A stretch of 64,000 bases of DNA from contig JABYQN010000018.1 in assembly GCA_022606135.1 (NCBI GenBank), positions 1 to 64,000 on the forward strand. The letters run 5' to 3'. Below are positions 59,140 to 64,000 of this stretch, piece by piece. Each line of letters begins with the position of its first letter. Positions within the stretch are counted from its first letter, which is position 1. The notes beneath the pieces were generated by a model. That model saw only the letters and a program-made list of their open reading frames with translations, was not told the origin of the DNA and searched no databases. The position numbers and the translations under genes were made by a program. This stretch comes from Fomes fomentarius (Eukaryota; Basidiomycota; Agaricomycetes; Polyporales; Polyporaceae).

Positions 59140-61269
59140 CATGGGCCGCTGCATGTCCTGTCATGCACATCGTGCCTCTTCCTTCCGGTTCGGCGGCAAC
59201 CTCGACAAACTCGCGCTCCCTGATGAGCTCAACCACGTGCCATGACCCCCAACCATGACACTGTGGACCCGAGTCAGCGGGAATTTCACCCTGTGATAGT
59301 TCGGGAAGAGTTCGGGAGGATGCTGAAGTGTCAAGATGACATGTCCAACTTACTGGGCGCTTCCAAGGATCACCTCCTGGTGAAGATTTTGGCAAAATCC
59401 ACCTGATTTTGCAGTATTTCACCATGCGGGTTACACCAGGAGTCATCGCAGACGTCATGGATTCAACGCATTACAACGACCTCAAAAAGCGGCATGTCAT
59501 TGTCGATGGCAAGCAGCTCCCACACAAGTACTTTGACGATCCCCGTGACATTGCTATGGGGCTCTCTACTGAAGGCTTTGCACCACACCGTCGGTGCAAG
59601 AAAACCGCATGGCCAATGATTCTGTTCAACTACAATCTCCCTCCGGAGATCCGCTTTCACCTCGAACACATCAGCAACCCCCGGATTTTCTTACGGCCCT
59701 TATGGCCCTTATTCTCCTTATTCGGTTTTGGGCCACAATAGATGACTTAACAATGGGTTCAATTGGTGTCCTAGTTCAGTCAAAGTTGGTACCTCACATA
59801 CTTCACATATAACCGTAAGCTTCCGAAAATCTCGTAGACACAACTGCAAAATCGATGGAGTTATTCACCGGGCGCGACTGGCAGAATTCCGTCCTTATGA
59901 GCCACCCGTGGCTGTGCTGTAAGCGCCCATTTTCTTATCCCTTACGGCTCCTTACACACCCTTACGTCGTGTATAAACGTCAATAAGAAAATCGGGTGGT
60001 TGCTGATGCACATCCTACCTCTCGGAGTCATCCCGGGACCTAAAAAGCCCGTCGATTTTGATTCGTTCTTGTGGCCTGCAATCCAGGAGTTCCTCCGCCT
60101 CGCAGTAGGAGTCCATGCCTTTGACTCCTTAAGTGACGCCTTCTTCGCCCTTCGTGCATATCTCATCCTCGTCTTTGGCGACATTCCAGTGATGTCCATG
60201 GTCATGTGGATGAAGAGACACAATGGCTTTGCACCGTGTCACATGTGTCATATCCATGGTGTACGTATTCCCAATTCATGTCAACCCACCCATTACGTAC
60301 CTTTGGATCGCTCTTGCCATCCCGATGTCCCCGCCAGCACTCCCTCTTCCATTTCCGAGTATAACCCTGAGCACCTTCCATTCCATACCCATGGCAAATT
60401 CCTCCACCAGGCACAAGAAGTCCAGTTTGCTGACACAGGAGCTGAGCATGACCATCTTTCCAAGCTCTACGGCATCAAAGGCATCCCTGCTCTCAGTGTT
60501 CTCCACTCCCTTTCATTTCCAACTTCATTCCCTTACAACTTCATGCATCTCATCTTCGAGAATGTCCTCAAAAACTTGCTCATGCTCTGGACTGGCGATT
60601 ACAAGGGTCTCGACACTGGCTCAGGGGAGTATCAAATTGTCCCCACTGTGTGGGATGCTATCGGCGCCGCAAGCATCCAGTCCGGGGATACGATTCCCAG
60701 CGTCTTTGGCCCTCGTCCTCCTAACGTCGCCAACGACAAGGCCTCATGGACGGCCGATTAGCATTGCTTTTGGTCCCTATACATCGGTCCAGTTCTGCTT
60801 AAAGGACACTTCAAACATTCCCGCTATTACAATCACTTCGTGCAATTTGTCAAGCTTATCAACATGTGCCTGCAATACGAAGTTTCAGAGCAGGAGAGAA
60901 TCGAGCTCAAGACTGGCTTCAATGACTGGGTGTGGGATTATGAACGGTACGCTTTCCTAGTATTTCCGAAACGTAGGCCCGAGTGCCCCGCCGCATGAAC
61001 TCACCATTGCAACACAGGTGGTATTATCAGTACGAACCAAACCGTCTTTCCGCATGTCCCTTAACCATACACGCCCTTCTTCATATCGTGGACAGCATCC
61101 TTGCTGCTGGCCTGGTCTGGACTTCATGGGCCTTCCCGATGGAACGCTACTGTGGCGCACTGCAGCCTGCAATCCGCAGTCGACACTACCCATATGCAAG
61201 TCTTAATCGGTACGTCCTTGACAGCGCCCATCTTATGATGAACTCTGAACCTGTAAGGCGAGGAGCGAC
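59140..61269 (+). pseudogene. Tnp2 / CACTA-family transposase, degenerate
   Basis: Plus-strand frames: CHAHRASSFRFGGNLDKLAL; YFDDPRDIAMGLSTEGFAP; AWPMILFNYNLPPEIRFHLE; LGVIPGPKKPVDFDSFLWPA; FFALRAYLILVFGDIPVMSM; MKRHNGFAPCHMCHIHGV; LSFPTSFPYNFMHLIFENVL; ALHSLP... and IHALLHIVDSILAAGLVWTS with SWAFPMERYCGALQPAIRSR. This is the Tnp2-like transposase of fungal CACTA elements. Lesions: a TAG at 60759-60761 in WTAD-stop-HCFW, and a non-homologous insert at about 59690-60000. At 61270 the copia LTR begins and the transposase ends. Confidence 0.75.
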
Positions 61270-61789
61270 TGTAAGTCACAACAGAGAGGGATCTTCAGTC
61301 AGTGAGCGAACGACTATATTGCATAGTGAAGTACCTGTAAGTCACAACAGAGAGGGACTACAAGTACTAAGTCAGTAAGAAGTAGTAGAGCATATGTATG
61401 TAAAGGACTTACTCTTCAGTCAGTGAGCGAACGACTGAAGAGCAGAGGTGAAGAAGGGACTGCTTATATACATGAGGAACAAGTCCATGAGTCAGCGAAT
61501 AAAGCAGTCACATGTAACCATAAGACGATGAGTAAGAGTCCGTATCGGCGTATGAGTCAGATACAGTCATAGTATGAGTCAGACATAAGGTCTAGAAGAG
61601 TCCGGTGCAGTGTAGAACGCACTGGTACGCACAGGAATGCACAGTAACCATATGGTCATGGGAAAGTACAGTAGGAGAACAAAGAAAACCATAAATGGTA
61701 AGTAGGAACACAACCTATCTAATCATATGACCATAAACAAGTGTACACAACTCCGGTCCGAGCACAGCCGGTAGTCCGGAAGTTCAACA
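61270..61789 (-). repeat. 3' LTR of the Ty1/copia element
   Basis: Read on the minus strand it begins TGTTGAAC at 61789, right after the purine-rich CGAGTGGGAG, and ends CTTACA at 61270, so it has TG...CA ends. It contains a TATA-like TGTATATAAG (complement of about 61464-61473). Internal direct repeats are present: GTAAGTCACAACAGAGAGGGA at 61271 and 61337, and CTTCAGTCAGTGAGCGAACGACT at 61294 and 61411. The exact left end could be 61336 instead. Confidence 0.6.
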
Positions 61790-61800
61790 CTCCCACTCGT

Positions 61801-62742
61801 TCAAGATGCAACGGAAACAAGACCGATCTCATCAACGAACTTTGCCAAAATGGAATAAGGCACGTTCTTTGTGAGAGAATCAGCCAACTGATCCGCAGTC
61901 GCAACATAGAAGATCTCGACAGAGCCAGACTCCACCTGTTCACGAATGAAGTGGTAGCGAATCTCTATGTGCTTGGTACGCCGGTCGACTACTGGATTGA
62001 CTGACAGGAAAATCGAACCCTGGTTGTCTAAACACATGGGTGTCGGCCTGGTCAAGTCATCACCAAGTTCATCGCCAAACGTCCTCAGCCAGATCAACTG
62101 ACGACAGGTATCAGAGGCCGCTTTATATTCCGCCTCAGTAGAGGAGAGCGAAATGGTAGGCTGACGCCTCGAAGCCCACGATATAGCACCACCTGCCATC
62201 AAGAAGACGAAGCCAGAGGTAGAATGCCGATCATCACGGTCTTCGGCCCAATCTGAATCCGAATAGGAAATCAGACCGTCATTAGACGCTCCCTTGTAGC
62301 GCAAGCGATACGCCTTTGTCCCTTGAAGGTAACGCAGGACATACTTCGCATAACTCATGTGCGCTTCAGAGGGATTGGCATTGTACTTCGATAACCGTGT
62401 GACAGCGAAGGAGATATCAGGACGCGTTCCGAGCATGGCGTACAAAAGACTGCCAATGAGACTCTGGTAGCGTTGCCTGAACTGATCGGAAGCTGGTTCG
62501 TCGGCACTTGCCAAGACAGCACCAGCAGGAAGGGGTGTACGTGAGGGTTTACAGTCAGCCATCTGAAAGCGTTCGAGAACAGACTGGATGTACTCTTCCT
62601 GGTCGATGTCGATCATACGAGTGGATCGATCACGAGTGATGCGAAGACCAAGGAAGCGCTGTACAGATCCCAAGTCCGTCATCTTGTACTGCTTAGAAAG
62701 CGAACGCTTGACTTGTTTGATGTGACTAGACTGATCGCCCAT
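61801..62742 (-). CDS. Copia Pol, C-terminal part: end of reverse transcriptase and RNase H
   Basis: Starting from MGDQSSHIKQVKRSLSKQY it continues through MTDLGSVQRFLGLRITRD, YIQSVLERFQMADCKPSRTP, YQSLIGSLLYAMLGTRPDIS, GLISYSDSDWAEDRDDRHST (RNase H), SLSSTEAEYKAASDTCRQL and ADQLADSLTKNVPYS, to the stop at 61801. All motifs are undamaged. It continues from the preceding frame once one base is added in the C/G run at 62787-62792. Confidence 0.85.
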   Translation of the reverse strand: MGDQSSHIKQVKRSLSKQYKMTDLGSVQRFLGLRITRDRSTRMIDIDQEEYIQSVLERFQMADCKPSRTPLPAGAVLASADEPASDQFRQRYQSLIGSLLYAMLGTRPDISFAVTRLSKYNANPSEAHMSYAKYVLRYLQGTKAYRLRYKGASNDGLISYSDSDWAEDRDDRHSTSGFVFLMAGGAISWASRRQPTISLSSTEAEYKAASDTCRQLIWLRTFGDELGDDLTRPTPMCLDNQGSIFLSVNPVVDRRTKHIEIRYHFIREQVESGSVEIFYVATADQLADSLTKNVPYSILAKFVDEIGLVSVAS

Positions 62743-64000
62743 CAGAAGTAAATCGTCGACATAAAGAACGACAATCGTGACGTGATCCCCCCTTGTCGCC
62801 GATATACGTAAATCCCAGCATCAGAATATGTCCGTGTAAATCCCAGATCTAGAAGCGATTGATGGATTTTCGCATTCCACTGACGCGACGCCTGCTTAAG
62901 ACCATAGATAGCCTTTTTGAGTAGACAGACGTGATCTTCCTTCCCAGGAACGACCCAGCCTTCCGGCTGTTCCATATAAATCTCCTCATCTAGATCACCA
63001 TTCAGGAACGCGGTTTTGACATCCATTGACTCAATGTCCCAGTCCTCAAGCGCTGCATGCGCGAGTAAATACCGGATAGACTCAAACCGCGCCACTGGAG
63101 AGAACGTCTCATGGTAGTCCTCTCCCCACACCTGAGTGAAACCCTTTGCAACAAGACGAGCCTTGTACCGCCCATCATGTTTGATGTCATAGACCCAGCG
63201 GTTAGAGACAACATGCCGGTCCTTGGGACGAGGAACGAGAACCCAAGTCTTATTCTCCATAAGCGACTCAAACTCCGACTTCTCAGCTTCGCGCCATTTC
63301 CCAGCATCAGGTGAGCGCATGGCTTCCTTATGCGACTGAGGTAAGCCAGCTTTATACTGAGCAGCAGCTAGAAAAGCGAGTATCGTCTCCGCTTCACGCA
63401 GATTGCCATCCTTGTCGATCTGATTATCAGCACGTGCAGGATCGTCATACACGTTGTTATCAGTCCTGTCCTTGTGGGGAATACCAGCTTTTTCGCGACG
63501 AGGACGGTCACGAGCAATGCTTGGTTCATTGGCTCCCACTGGAGGGTGACGACCACGTTTGTGAGGAGGACGAGGAGGAACGACAGGAGGCGGCGTAGGA
63601 GGACGTTGCGGAGGAGGAGGAGGCTCAGCAGGAGCTTCTGCAGGAGGAGCGGGATCAGCATCCGCTGGAGGGTCAGGTTGTGGTGGTTCGAAGAGGTTGG
63701 GAGGAATGAAAGGGATTGCATCATTGGGATCGACCAAATCAGAGTCATCGTTCGAGGAATCATCCGATTGATCATCTGAGAATGGACTGTCATCCGGGGT
63801 AGAAGGACGGTTGCCAGGTAAGTTACGAGCAGGGAAAGACTCTTCGTCAAATGTTGCATCGCGGGACACGACGATAGAGCGGTTGGCTGGATTCCAAAAC
63901 CTATACCCCTTGGAACCAGACTCATACCCGACGAAGATCATCTCGACAGCCTTCTTGTCGAGTTTCCCTTCGCGCTTTGCCTTCTGCACGTGGACAAAAG
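62742..64000 (-). CDS. Copia Pol, central part: end of integrase, proline-rich linker, reverse transcriptase
   Basis: The frame is open to the window edge (FVHVQKAKREGKLD, KKAVEMIFVGYES: the GKG/integrase C-terminal end), followed by an acidic then Pro-rich linker (PPPPPQRPPTPPPVVPPRPP), then reverse transcriptase blocks: MRSPDAGKWREAEKSEFESL, NKTWVLVPRP, YKARLVAKGFTQVWGEDYHE, FSPVARFESIRYLLAHAAL, VKTAFLNGDLDEEIYMEQPE, CLLKKAIYGLKQASRQWN. The catalytic LYVDDLLLMGD lies just after the frame break, in the next frame. Confidence 0.85.
   Translation of the reverse strand, partial: FVHVQKAKREGKLDKKAVEMIFVGYESGSKGYRFWNPANRSIVVSRDATFDEESFPARNLPGNRPSTPDDSPFSDDQSDDSSNDDSDLVDPNDAIPFIPPNLFEPPQPDPPADADPAPPAEAPAEPPPPPQRPPTPPPVVPPRPPHKRGRHPPVGANEPSIARDRPRREKAGIPHKDRTDNNVYDDPARADNQIDKDGNLREAETILAFLAAAQYKAGLPQSHKEAMRSPDAGKWREAEKSEFESLMENKTWVLVPRPKDRHVVSNRWVYDIKHDGRYKARLVAKGFTQVWGEDYHETFSPVARFESIRYLLAHAALEDWDIESMDVKTAFLNGDLDEEIYMEQPEGWVVPGKEDHVCLLKKAIYGLKQASRQWNAKIHQSLLDLGFTRTYSDAGIYVYRRQGGITSRLSFFMSTIYF

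Larger units (their letters stand above)
61270..64000 (-). mobile_element. Ty1/copia LTR retrotransposon, 3' half, runs off the right edge
   Basis: The part inside the window holds the reverse transcriptase, RNase H and 3' LTR, read on the minus strand. The 5' part (Gag, protease, most of integrase) lies beyond 64000. Only one frame break was seen (near 62787-62792), so this is a recent copy. It is inserted in the Tnp2 gene. Confidence 0.85.

Overview
This is nuclear DNA of a filamentous basidiomycete, most probably a wood-decay Agaricomycete. The evidence is genes cut into many short exons by 45-70 base introns (with exons as small as 7 bases), two cytochrome P450s, a glyoxal oxidase copy, a pentafunctional AROM locus, a DUF6534-type membrane protein, Tnp2/CACTA transposase and both Ty3 and Ty1 retroelements. 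No bacterial or organellar features were seen.

Layout. 0-20 kb looks like ordinary gene space: a succinate-semialdehyde dehydrogenase running off the left edge with a derlin fragment just upstream of it, a nuclease-like/kinase-like fusion protein (2.6-4.6 kb), a 417 base terminal-inverted-repeat element (4.96-5.37 kb), two convergent P450 genes (7.2-9.5 and 9.9-12.0 kb), a DUF6534 gene rich in microexons (13.0-15.2 kb), a truncated DUF6534-like start, and a truncated MFS transporter overlapped by an antisense gene. 20-26 kb holds membrane-protein pieces, a fungal transcription-factor regulatory domain with no visible zinc cluster, and a GH28 gene whose 3' end abuts a Ty3 element (26.3-30 kb).

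30-57 kb is a block of damaged copies of conserved genes: a RAD16-like shard, glyoxal oxidase, a coiled-coil gene, an FHIP/RAI16-like gene, a UBP2-like ubiquitin protease (almost intact), an internal ABCC transporter fragment and AROM. They carry nonsense codons, frameshifts, internal deletions or truncations. A MADS-box gene (42.0 kb) and a RING/coiled-coil gene (50.4 kb) inside the block look readable. Either this is a decaying duplicated segment or part of the damage is assembly error. AROM is normally indispensable, so a functional copy should exist elsewhere in the genome.

57-64 kb is transposon territory: a protease-like transposon-type ORF, a second short inverted-repeat element, a degenerate Tnp2/CACTA transposase, and a nearly intact Ty1/copia element inserted into it and running off the right edge.
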